Notes: generated by a model from the sequence alone, not told the origin. 8,946 nt of DNA from Candidatus Omnitrophota bacterium (GCA_020057645.1 JAGVFL010000162.1:1-8946), one strand, 5' to 3'; positions 1-5,853 are shown, numbered from the stretch's first letter. Program-made: numbers and translations.

Positions 1-77
1 AGATTCTCCATGCCTGAGTCGTCCATGGTATTTATATATTTATAGTTTGTCAATTCTCCGCAGAATTCCCTGAAAAT
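1..77. repeat. Direct repeat, left copy (partner 754-830)
   Basis: Aligns without gaps to 754-830 at a constant offset of 753 bases with 70 of 77 positions identical. Bases 12-45 (34 bases) and 52-77 (26 bases) are exact matches. Both copies are in the same orientation and flank the toxin-antitoxin cassette. The repeat may extend past the left edge of the window. Confidence 0.9.
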
Positions 78-83
78 TAAATG
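1..83 (-). pseudogene. 3' fragment copy of the DUF2156-domain gene
   Basis: Read on the minus strand, bases 77 to 1 encode about 25 residues that match residues 378-402 of the complete minus-strand gene at 711-1958, with only two amino-acid differences (Asn for Gly-387 and Met for Leu-399). The frame is kept, and three of the five changed codons are synonymous, which points to a once-coding copy. Just upstream in the same frame there is a stop codon (bases 84-86), and similarity fades beyond about base 83, so this is a 5'-truncated fragment. It continues past the left edge of the window, where the natural C-terminus would be expected. It may be the displaced end of the neighbouring gene or a remnant of a tandem paralogue. 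Confidence 0.6.
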
Positions 84-92
84 TTACATTAA

Positions 93-106
93 ATTGACAA
101 TTCAAT
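93..106. promoter_or_regulatory. Possible autoregulatory operator (inverted repeat)
   Basis: ATTGA-N4-TCAAT is a perfect short inverted repeat that overlaps the -35 hexamer of the toxin-antitoxin promoter. Antitoxins of the Phd/YefM family commonly repress their own operon by binding palindromes at the promoter. The repeat is short and AT-rich, so it could be chance. Confidence 0.3.
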
Positions 107-122
107 AGACATATGGTATGCT
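94..122 (+). promoter_or_regulatory. Promoter of the toxin-antitoxin pair
   Basis: A perfect -35 hexamer TTGACA (94-99) is followed after exactly 17 bases by TATGCT (117-122), with a TGG extended -10 motif at 114-116. Transcription would start near base 129, about 18 bases before the antitoxin ATG. The promoter lies inside the stretch between the two direct repeats, so the cassette carries its own promoter. Confidence 0.65.
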
Positions 123-146
123 CTTATTAGGGAGGAGGTGGAGGAT

Positions 147-431
147 ATGGTTATAGTGAAAGAGGATTCGGCATTGGTAGGGATATCGGAATTTCGCACA
201 AAGGCGGAGGAGATTTTTAATGAGCTGAAGAGCCGCAAGGTGATTATTGAAAAGCGCAATAAGCCCATCGCGGTACTTCTATCTCTGAAAAAATATGAAG
301 AAATGGAAGAGCTTTTTGAATGGATTGAAGATAATGCGCTTGGCCATTTAGCCAAAGAAAGGGAGAAGTCTTTGCCTAAGGCAAAATACCTGTCGTTACA
401 GGAAGTATCGAAAAAGATGAGACTGCGCTGA
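147..431 (+). CDS. Type II toxin-antitoxin system antitoxin, Phd/YefM family
   Basis: A 94-residue protein with the N-terminal DNA-binding and dimerisation fold of Phd/YefM. The family pattern is visible at residues 13-53: ISEFRTKAEEIFNEL, then VIIEKRNKPIAVLLS and a YEEM helix start. The charged C-terminal helix (about 54-94) is the part that normally wraps and neutralises the toxin. The family also represses its own promoter. I chose ATG 147 over the in-frame GTG at 138 because GGAGG at 134-138 sits 8 bases before it; the GTG lies inside this purine-rich ribosome-binding site. The stop codon overlaps the toxin start by one base (TGATG, 429-433), the usual coupling for such pairs. The partner identity is supported by the downstream RelE-like gene. 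Confidence 0.9.
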   Translation: MVIVKEDSALVGISEFRTKAEEIFNELKSRKVIIEKRNKPIAVLLSLKKYEEMEELFEWIEDNALGHLAKEREKSLPKAKYLSLQEVSKKMRLR

Positions 432-724
432 TGTGGGCTATTAAATTCCATCCATTGGTATTGAGAGAAGATTTCAAAAAAATAGATCCTGAAAATCAGA
501 GACAGATTCTCAGGCATATAGTAAAAAAGCTGAGTATTAATCCTGAAGCGTATGGCAAGGCCCTTTCCGGAGAACTGCACGGCTATTGGAGATTGAGAAT
601 CGGAGATTTTAGGGTAATATATAGAATCTTAAAAGATAAGATAGAGGTTCTGGTTGTTAAAATAGGCATTCGTAGAGATTTTGAGGTTTACGAGAAGTTT
701 CTTTTGCGGCTCAAGAAGTTATAA
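431..724 (+). CDS. Type II toxin-antitoxin system toxin, RelE/ParE superfamily
   Basis: A 97-residue basic protein of typical RelE length. The hallmark segment GYWRLRIGDFRVIYRI (residues 51-66) is followed by the last strand and the GIRRDFEVY ending. Arg-61, Arg-81 and Tyr-87 fall at positions corresponding to catalytic residues of E. coli RelE, and Arg-54 replaces one of its lysines. This favours a ribosome-dependent mRNA endonuclease over a gyrase-poisoning ParE, but sequence alone does not settle it. Translation is coupled to the antitoxin through the TGATG junction. Its 3' end overlaps the 3' end of the minus-strand gene by 14 bases (711-724), and no terminator follows it. The toxin stop lies almost exactly where DUF2156 family similarity in the opposing gene ends, consistent with insertion of the cassette there. 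Confidence 0.9.
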   Translation: MWAIKFHPLVLREDFKKIDPENQRQILRHIVKKLSINPEAYGKALSGELHGYWRLRIGDFRVIYRILKDKIEVLVVKIGIRRDFEVYEKFLLRLKKL

Positions 725-1958
725 TCGGGTGATAAGATAGTTTTGATATCCGCAGGTTTTCAAGGCCTGAGTCGTCCATGGTATTTATATATTTATAGCC
801 TGTTAATTCTCCGCAGAATTCCCTGAAAATAAACTCTGAAATGCCCTTAAACTTCAAATCGCAAACCTCCAGGAGCACGCAGAACGTATCTTCCTTTAAT
901 TCGAACCCAAAGGTATAAGCAGCGATTTTATTCCTGATCTTTATGACCCGGCCTGTCAATTCCAGGGTCTTGAAATTTTCTATTGCCAGCTTATGAGCGG
1001 AAAAGCTGTCTTCTAAAAGTTTATGATAGTAAAGGTCCTGGAATTTTTGTTTTCTTGCAGAAGCCCATTTCGAAAATAGCTTAAGGCAGTCGTTTTTCAT
1101 GTCCTGCTTGTACGGCAAGTATTGAAACTTATATTTTTTTGAGAAATAGTTGCAGCTCGCTCTTTTGTGTTTATATCTATTGCCCTTGAGATCTGCCAGG
1201 TCTTTTCTGAGGTATACGTAATCCGGAAATTTTTTGAGAGAATTAAAATCTATATAGCCGGAATCCATCTCGAACAGTATTTCAGGGTCTTCGTTTTTTT
1301 GCTTCCACCAGACAGGGTTTTTTTCTTTCCAGATAAACAGATTCACAAAATTCCGGCCGGAGTCAGGGTTTTCTATTTTTTTAAAAAACTTATCAAATAC
1401 GTCCTTGTCCTTTAACGAAATAGCGCTGAACCCGTTTTTCTCCGGGTTATTGATGACCAGCTTTGCAAGCGTGTCCAAGTAGGAAAACTGTATTACATCG
1501 TACTGAAAATCGCCTATAAACAAAGGGTTTTCAGCTATCATGGAAGCGATTTCTTTTTTTTCCAATAGATCGCTGAGGTAGTGGAAATAATTTTTTATCA
1601 GGGCTTCGTTTCCGGCCTTTACGCTGAACGGGCATTTTTTATCTATGCCCAGGATAATCTTTTTGCGGTTTTCGTCAAACATTATAGCAAAAGGGTAAAG
1701 CCTGCAGTCAAAAGGCCTTTTTGAATAAATAGAGCATTTATTTTTCCCTGCGTTAAAAAATTGGCAGGCGTGAATGTCTTGAAAGGGCTGCAATTTCACG
1801 CGGCATGATTTATCAAGATGCGGCTTTACCTTCGGGATTATTTCGCCCGGCAGAAAGATCGGCGCGAGAGAAGCGTTATCATCGATGAACCTGCAGCACA
1901 CGTCGCACGAAAGACAAAGTTTATTAGGGATGATTTGAGTTATTGTCAGTTTTGGCAT
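711..1958 (-). CDS. YkgJ-type cysteine-cluster domain fused to DUF2156 (LPG synthase C-terminal-like) domain
   Basis: 415 residues. The N-terminal part has a CxxCxxCC motif (Cys-15, 18, 21, 22), then Cys-52, Cys-65 and the CSIYSKRPFDCRLYPF block (75-90) with Cys-75, Cys-85 and Cys-109. This is the YkgJ zinc/iron-chelating family signature (PF03692 type). From about residue 180 the sequence follows the DUF2156 family: NLFIWK near 206, LKGNRYKHKR at 257-266, and the closing INTMDDSGLENLR..KLSYHP (391-411). DUF2156 is the GNAT-like aminoacyl-transfer domain of phosphatidylglycerol lysyltransferases. There are no membrane spans, so a flippase part is absent, and the substrate is unknown. ATG 1958 has AGGA at 1966-1969, 7 bases away. 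Family members usually continue several residues beyond YHP; here only IITS follows before the stop, inside the toxin gene's end, so the C-terminus looks replaced. Transcribed alone, divergent from the lipoprotein gene. Confidence 0.8.
   Translation of the reverse strand: MPKLTITQIIPNKLCLSCDVCCRFIDDNASLAPIFLPGEIIPKVKPHLDKSCRVKLQPFQDIHACQFFNAGKNKCSIYSKRPFDCRLYPFAIMFDENRKKIILGIDKKCPFSVKAGNEALIKNYFHYLSDLLEKKEIASMIAENPLFIGDFQYDVIQFSYLDTLAKLVINNPEKNGFSAISLKDKDVFDKFFKKIENPDSGRNFVNLFIWKEKNPVWWKQKNEDPEILFEMDSGYIDFNSLKKFPDYVYLRKDLADLKGNRYKHKRASCNYFSKKYKFQYLPYKQDMKNDCLKLFSKWASARKQKFQDLYYHKLLEDSFSAHKLAIENFKTLELTGRVIKIRNKIAAYTFGFELKEDTFCVLLEVCDLKFKGISEFIFREFCGELTGYKYINTMDDSGLENLRISKLSYHPIITS
754..830. 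repeat. Direct repeat, right copy (partner 1-77)
   Basis: Part of the coding sequence for about residues 377-402 of the minus-strand DUF2156 gene. It is 91 % identical (70/77) to 1-77. The interval between the copies, about 78-725 after allowing for remaining gene sequence, holds exactly the toxin-antitoxin promoter and its two genes. Confidence 0.9.
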
Positions 1959-1978
1959 ATAGTTTTCCTGCTAGAATA

Positions 1979-1987
1979 ATTTTACCA
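1979..1987 (-). promoter_or_regulatory. Candidate extended -10 promoter of the DUF2156 gene
   Basis: On the minus strand TGG-TAAAAT (1987 down to 1979) is an extended -10 element with 5 of 6 consensus bases. It would give a start near 1972 and a leader of about 14 bases that still contains the AGGA ribosome-binding site. No good -35 hexamer lies at the proper distance (only 3 of 6 at 2002-2007), which is tolerated by extended -10 promoters. Confidence 0.4.
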
Positions 1988-1995
1988 CTAAAATC

Positions 1996-2024
1996 TTCAC
2001 TTTACATTGATTTTTTGGTATAAT
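1996..2024 (+). promoter_or_regulatory. Promoter of the lipoprotein gene
   Basis: A perfect TATAAT (2019-2024) with a TGG extended -10 (2016-2018) and a weak -35 TTCACT (1996-2001) at 17 bases. The predicted start near 2031 leaves an 18-base leader before ATG 2049 with an intact ribosome-binding site. It lies back-to-back with the candidate promoter for the minus-strand gene. Confidence 0.65.
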
Positions 2025-2048
2025 AACAAAACCAAAGGGGGAATGCAT

Positions 2049-2630
2049 ATGAGAAACAAAGGTTATATCATTGTATCTATATTGGCGCTATTGTCTTTTT
2101 ATGGATGCAATATAGTTCCCAAGTCAGTTCAGTATCAAAGGGAAGAGGAAAAGCTCGTAGGAAGTACTGATATCCTGAATCCAAAAATAGAAGAGGTGCA
2201 GGTTATATTGAAAGGCGACGGTTACGAGCCCGGGAATATGGACGGCAGGATGGGAAAAGAGACCCGCGATGCCATAAAGGCGTTCCAGGAATCAATAGGC
2301 CTTAAGAGCACAGGTTATATAGATAAAATTACTTTGACCCAGCTGGAAGATCTAAGAAGGACGAAGGAGATACTTGAATCCAAGAAAAATTACGCGCTTA
2401 AGTCAACAAAAGAGGCCAGGCAGAAAGACTCATCCAAGGCAGAGTTCAGGCCTACCACAAAAGAGATCCAGACTGCCTTGAAGAATGCAGGTTTCGATCC
2501 CGGCTCGTTTGACGGAAAAATGGGGCCGAGGACAAGGCAGGCAATAAAGGATTTTCAGAAGTCAAAAGGCCTTGTTCCCGACGGGGTAGTCGGGCAAAAG
2601 ACATGGGCCAACCTCAGCAAATATTTATAA
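2049..2630 (+). CDS. Lipoprotein with two peptidoglycan-binding (PG_binding_1) domains
   Basis: 193 residues. A basic N-terminus and hydrophobic stretch (about 5-17) lead to a lipobox-like FYGC with Cys-20 as the probable lipidated residue. FYG is an uncommon lipobox, so lipidation is likely but not certain. Two PG_binding_1 repeats follow, at about 44-102 and 136-192. Each has the pattern I..vQ..Lk..Gy.PG..DG.mG..Tr.AIk.FQ...GL...G..d. They are separated by a charged, lysine-rich linker (103-134). The protein should anchor to a membrane and bind cell-wall peptidoglycan; no catalytic domain is present. ATG 2049 is preferred because GGGGG at 2037-2041 is 7 bases away. ATG 2043 would leave only one base, and the longer ATG 2007 form would start upstream of the predicted transcription start. 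The next promoter begins only 5 bases after the stop. Confidence 0.85.
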   Translation: MRNKGYIIVSILALLSFYGCNIVPKSVQYQREEEKLVGSTDILNPKIEEVQVILKGDGYEPGNMDGRMGKETRDAIKAFQESIGLKSTGYIDKITLTQLEDLRRTKEILESKKNYALKSTKEARQKDSSKAEFRPTTKEIQTALKNAGFDPGSFDGKMGPRTRQAIKDFQKSKGLVPDGVVGQKTWANLSKYL

Positions 2631-2635
2631 AGGTA

Positions 2636-2664
2636 TTGACAAGATAGACTTTAAATGGTATAAA
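2636..2664 (+). promoter_or_regulatory. Promoter of the small membrane protein gene
   Basis: A perfect TTGACA (2636-2641), a 17-base spacer, TATAAA (2659-2664) and a TGG extended -10 motif (2656-2658). This is the strongest looking promoter in the window. Predicted start is near 2671, giving a leader of about 30 bases before ATG 2701. Confidence 0.75.
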
Positions 2665-2700
2665 ATAATATAATTGAAACAGGAAAAAGGAGGGATAGAA

Positions 2701-2922
2701 ATGGGAAAATATATAACAGTGCTCGGCGGACTAATAAGCATTATTCTAGGCGCATGGGGGCTTATGACCTGGTGGTATAGCTTTGTAATATTGCTTAAAG
2801 GTTCAGTTCCGCCTATATTGATCTTAGGCGGTCTCGCAGCTCTTTTTGCAGGCATCAGCGAAATAAAAGACTGCATGCAGGCAAAAAAAGAAGAACCAAA
2901 AAATAAAGAAGATAAAAAGTAA
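2701..2922 (+). CDS. Small membrane protein of unknown function, two transmembrane helices
   Basis: 73 residues. Two hydrophobic segments are visible, about residues 4-33 (with a WWYSF patch in the middle, probably one helix plus an interfacial stretch) and 37-54. They are separated by a short KGSVPP turn. A very polar lysine/glutamate tail follows (about 55-73). The Gly-rich first helix and the LILGGLAALFAGISEIKD second helix give the feel of a small conserved envelope family, but I cannot name it. ATG 2701 has a strong AAGGAGGG site at 2687-2694 with 6 bases of spacing; a TTG at 2674 in the same frame lies upstream of that site and is rejected. It has its own strong promoter and is followed by a hairpin, so it is probably expressed as a single gene, perhaps with read-through into htpX. 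Confidence 0.75.
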   Translation: MGKYITVLGGLISIILGAWGLMTWWYSFVILLKGSVPPILILGGLAALFAGISEIKDCMQAKKEEPKNKEDKK

Positions 2923-2951
2923 TACTCTAACAGGATAAAGTTAATAGAAGA

Positions 2952-2983
2952 AGAGCCCTTTAGCATCGGGGCTCTCTTCATTT
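2952..2983 (+). terminator. Probable rho-independent terminator after the small membrane protein gene
   Basis: AGAGCCC (2952-2958) pairs perfectly with GGGCTCT (2969-2975) around a 10-base loop, followed by CTTCATTT. The U-tract is short and interrupted, so termination may be incomplete. It ends only about 30 bases before the htpX start, so htpX either relies on read-through or has a promoter upstream of or within this stretch that I could not identify. Confidence 0.5.
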
Positions 2984-3011
2984 GTATCGCGCGCTCAAGG
3001 AGGCCGTATCT

Positions 3012-3851
3012 ATGAATTACTTTAAAACAGGATTATTATTGGTGGTTTTGACCATGATTTTCGTGCTGGTAGGCGGTTATTTCGGAGGCCAGCAAGGCGC
3101 AGTCTACGCGTTTATATTTGCCTTTATAATGAATATGCTATCGTACTGGTTTAGCGATAAGATCGTGCTTATGATGTATAAAGCCAAGGAAGCGGATATA
3201 AACGAAGTGCCTGAAATCTATAATATAGTGAAGGAACTTGCAACAGCCGCTAAAATACCCATGCCTAAGGTGTATATAGCGCCGCAGGACGGCCCTAACG
3301 CTTTTGCTACAGGCAGGTCTCCGAAACATGCGGCAGTATGTGTTACGCAAGGCATACTAAATATCCTGGATAGAGAAGAATTAAAAGGGGTCATAGCGCA
3401 CGAGCTTTCTCATATAAAAAATAGAGACACATTGATAATGACTGTAGCGGCTACAATTGCAGGCGCGATTACAATGATGGCTAATTGGGCGAGATGGGCA
3501 GCTATATTCGGCGGCAGGGGAAGCAGGGACAGAGAAGGAAACGGGATAGGGGTTTTAGTCATGTTAATAGTAGCTCCTATAGCGGCCATGCTTATACAGC
3601 TTGCAATATCCAGGTCCAGGGAATACGCTGCTGATAAAAGAGGAGCTCAGATAGCAGGCACTCCGATCGGGCTCAGCCACGCGCTTTTAAAATTGGAAAA
3701 AGGGAATAAGGTTCATCCTATGGATGCGAATCAGGCCACTGCGCATTTATTCATAGTAAATCCTTTAAGGGCCAGCGCGATCGCAGCGCTTTTCAGCACG
3801 CATCCGCCTATAGGAGAAAGGGTAAAGAGATTAGAGAGTATGACGATATAA
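3012..3851 (+). CDS. htpX: Zinc metalloprotease HtpX
   Basis: 279 residues, the usual HtpX length (M48B family). Two N-terminal membrane spans (about 5-20 and 30-46) are followed by the cytosolic protease part. Zinc ligands are visible: HELSH at 130-134 (His-130, His-134, catalytic Glu-131) and Glu-204 in SREYAAD. Two further hydrophobic stretches surround 142-165 and 179-199. The closing motif STHPPIGERVKRL (262-274) is characteristic. HtpX degrades misfolded or damaged inner-membrane proteins together with FtsH in well-studied bacteria. ATG 3012 has AAGGAGG at 2997-3003, spacing 8, so the upstream in-frame TTG at 2982 is not the start. It lies 83 bases upstream of the MoxR gene on the same strand, so the two may be co-transcribed. 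No LemA partner gene is present here. Confidence 0.97.
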   Translation: MNYFKTGLLLVVLTMIFVLVGGYFGGQQGAVYAFIFAFIMNMLSYWFSDKIVLMMYKAKEADINEVPEIYNIVKELATAAKIPMPKVYIAPQDGPNAFATGRSPKHAAVCVTQGILNILDREELKGVIAHELSHIKNRDTLIMTVAATIAGAITMMANWARWAAIFGGRGSRDREGNGIGVLVMLIVAPIAAMLIQLAISRSREYAADKRGAQIAGTPIGLSHALLKLEKGNKVHPMDANQATAHLFIVNPLRASAIAALFSTHPPIGERVKRLESMTI

Positions 3852-3888
3852 AATAAAATGTCCCTCGCCGCATATTTGCGAGTGCAAT

Positions 3889-3934
3889 GGCGGCTCGGGA
3901 TCAAATTTTGCTTCACAAAATTTGAGAGGCAGCC
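3889..3934 (+). repeat. Palindromic hairpin in the moxR leader
   Basis: TCAAATTTTG (3901-3910) and CAAAATTTGA (3916-3925) form a perfect 10-bp stem with a 5-base loop. Flanking GGC (3889-3891) and GCC (3932-3934) could extend it imperfectly. The AGAGG ribosome-binding site (3925-3929) and the ATG at 3935 follow directly. There is no U-tract, so it is a poor terminator. It may affect translation, protect the mRNA end, or be a copy of a dispersed palindromic repeat. Confidence 0.6.
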
Positions 3935-4942
3935 ATGACTGATTTTAATCCTAAGTACGGCCAGGACATAAGACAGATAAACGAAAAAGTCAAAGAAGCG
4001 GGTTTATTTATCCAGGAAATCACGCAGGAGTTATCCAAGGTAATAGTCGGGCAGCGTTATCTCGTGGAAAGGCTGCTCATAGCTATCCTCGCAAACGGCC
4101 ACATATTAATAGAAGGCGTGCCTGGCCTGGCAAAGACGCTCGCGGTAAAAACCCTTTCAAAGTGCGTGCAGACAAAATTCCAGCGCATTCAATTTACGCC
4201 TGATTTATTGCCGGCAGATTTAATAGGGACGCTTGTTTACAATCCAAAAGACGGAGCATTTACAACCAAAAAAGGGCCCATATTTTCAAACCTTATACTC
4301 GCGGATGAGATAAACAGGGCTCCCGCCAAAGTGCAGAGCGCGCTTTTGGAAGCAATGCAGGAGAGGCAGGTTACCATAGGAGATAATACGTTCCCTCTCG
4401 AAGAACCTTTCCTGGTTCTGGCCACCCAGAACCCGATAGAGCAGGAAGGCACTTATCCTTTGCCCGAGGCGCAGATCGACAGATTCATGTTAAAAATAAA
4501 AATAGATTACCCTGATAAAAAAGAAGAAAAAGAAATCATGGAGCGCATGGCAGGCCATAATCCCAGCGAAGTAAAAGCCGTTGTTTCTCCGCAGGATATC
4601 ATAAAGGCAAGGGATATCGTAAATCAGATATACATGGACGATAAGGTCAAGGACTACATAGTGAACATTGTTTACGCGACCCGCACCCCTGAGGCGTATA
4701 AGCTGGACATAAAGAATTTTATCGCCTACGGCGCGTCTCCAAGGGCTTCTATATACCTTAATATAGCTTCTAAAGCCCACGCGTTTATCCGCGGGAGAGG
4801 ATACGTGACGCCCGAGGATATAAAGGCAGTCGGCATGGATATTTTAAGGCATCGCGTTATCCTTACGTACGAAGCAGAAGCGGAAGAGATGACGAGCGAA
4901 GATATTGTAAAGAAAGTATTTGATGAAATAGAAGTTCCATGA
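3935..4942 (+). CDS. MoxR family AAA+ ATPase
   Basis: 335 residues, typical for MoxR. Walker A is GVPGLAKT (61-68), Walker B is ILADEIN (121-127, with Asp-124 and Glu-125), sensor 1 is the ATQN at 164-167, the arginine-finger region is IDRF (181-184), and sensor 2 is GASPR (266-270). The family-specific block RAPAKVQSALLEAMQERQVT (128-147) is fully conserved. MoxR ATPases are cytoplasmic and act as chaperone-like partners of VWA-domain proteins encoded next to them. The gene opens the six-gene Bat-type operon. ATG 3935 has AGAGG 5 bases upstream. Its stop overlaps the DUF58 gene start by four bases (ATGA, 4939-4942), implying translational coupling. Confidence 0.96.
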   Translation: MTDFNPKYGQDIRQINEKVKEAGLFIQEITQELSKVIVGQRYLVERLLIAILANGHILIEGVPGLAKTLAVKTLSKCVQTKFQRIQFTPDLLPADLIGTLVYNPKDGAFTTKKGPIFSNLILADEINRAPAKVQSALLEAMQERQVTIGDNTFPLEEPFLVLATQNPIEQEGTYPLPEAQIDRFMLKIKIDYPDKKEEKEIMERMAGHNPSEVKAVVSPQDIIKARDIVNQIYMDDKVKDYIVNIVYATRTPEAYKLDIKNFIAYGASPRASIYLNIASKAHAFIRGRGYVTPEDIKAVGMDILRHRVILTYEAEAEEMTSEDIVKKVFDEIEVP

Positions 4943-5817
4943 TCCCGAAAGAAATCCTAAAAAAAGTAAGGCAGATTGAAATAAGAACCGGAAGACTTGT
5001 GAACGATGTCTTTGCCGGAGAATACGAGTCTATATTCAAAGGCAGGGGCATGGAGTTTCATGAAGTAAGGGAATATATTCCGGGAGACGATATATGCTCT
5101 ATTGACTGGAACGTCACTGCCAGGGCAGGCCATCCATACGTTAAAAAGTTCATAGAAGAGAGAGAGCTCACGGTAATAATCATGGCGGACATCAGCGGCT
5201 CAGGGAATTTCGGCACCAGGAATAAAATGAAAATAGAATTGATGGCTGAGATAGGGGCAGTGCTTTCTTTCAGCGCGATAAAAAATAACGACAAGATAGG
5301 GCTATTATTATTTACCGATAAGATTGAAAAATTCATCCCTCCTAAAAAAGGCAGGCCGCACGTATTAAGGGTGATAAGGGAGCTTTTGTATTATAAGCCG
5401 GGATCCAGAAAGACATCTATAAATTCAGCCCTGGAATATCTGGGAAAGGTTTTAAAAAAACGCTCGGTCGTATTTCTTATTTCCGATTTCATGGACACTG
5501 ATTATGAAAAACGTCTCAGGATTCTGAATAAACGGCACGATATCGTAGGCATCTCCATATCCGACCCAAGAGAGAAAGATCTCCCTGACATGGGCCTTGC
5601 GGAATTTGAAGATGCGGAGACAGGAGAGGTTTTGTTCCTGGACACGGGCGATGGGTTGTTGAAGAAGGAACTTGCGAAGAAAAGATCGTCTTTCGTGGAC
5701 AGCAGAAACAAGGCATTCAGGGCCATGGGCCTTGATTCGATAGACATATCTACAGATAGGCCCTATATAAAGCCGTTGATACTTTTTTTCAGGATGCGGG
5801 CCAAAAGATTCAGGTAG
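4939..5817 (+). CDS. DUF58 domain-containing protein (VWA-like)
   Basis: 292 residues, soluble, without membrane spans. The DUF58 signature FKGRGMEFHEVREYIPGDDICSIDW starts at residue 33, followed by RAGHPYVKKF (62-71). Downstream is a von Willebrand A-like fold with a MIDAS motif DISGS (Asp-84, Ser-86, Ser-88), a candidate Thr-159 and the ISDF acidic position Asp-183. DUF58 proteins are nearly always encoded beside moxR genes and are thought to be their direct partners; the biochemical activity is not defined. Start ATG 4939 overlaps the MoxR stop. A 36-base gap separates it from the next gene, which remains in the same transcript. Confidence 0.93.
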   Translation: MIPKEILKKVRQIEIRTGRLVNDVFAGEYESIFKGRGMEFHEVREYIPGDDICSIDWNVTARAGHPYVKKFIEERELTVIIMADISGSGNFGTRNKMKIELMAEIGAVLSFSAIKNNDKIGLLLFTDKIEKFIPPKKGRPHVLRVIRELLYYKPGSRKTSINSALEYLGKVLKKRSVVFLISDFMDTDYEKRLRILNKRHDIVGISISDPREKDLPDMGLAEFEDAETGEVLFLDTGDGLLKKELAKKRSSFVDSRNKAFRAMGLDSIDISTDRPYIKPLILFFRMRAKRFR

Positions 5818-5853
5818 CGAAACCAGCAGTAAAAAAATATTAGAGATAGGCAT

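Noticed and set aside
138..140. GTG as start of the antitoxin
   Set aside because: It lies within the purine-rich ribosome-binding site; ATG 147 has GGAGG at a proper 8-base distance.
89..580. Long minus-strand open frame (163 codons) across the antitoxin-toxin genes
   Set aside because: It overlaps two well-supported plus-strand genes, has a serine/phenylalanine-rich composition typical of a reverse-frame shadow, and has no ribosome-binding site of note.
2007..2048. Longer N-terminus for the lipoprotein (ATG 2007 or ATG 2043)
   Set aside because: ATG 2007 overlaps the promoter and would spoil the signal peptide; ATG 2043 leaves one base after the ribosome-binding site.
2577..2594. CCCGAC-GGGGTA-GTCGGG hairpin as a terminator
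   Set aside because: It lies inside the lipoprotein coding region, encodes the conserved PDGVVG of the second PG-binding domain, and has no U-tract.
2982..3011. TTG start giving HtpX ten extra residues
   Set aside because: ATG 3012 has an ideal AAGGAGG at 8 bases; the extension overlaps the upstream hairpin and is not family-like.
3901..3925. Hairpin before the MoxR gene as an htpX terminator
   Set aside because: The stem is AT-rich and is followed by GAGAGGCAGCC, not a U-tract, so intrinsic termination is unlikely on the plus strand.
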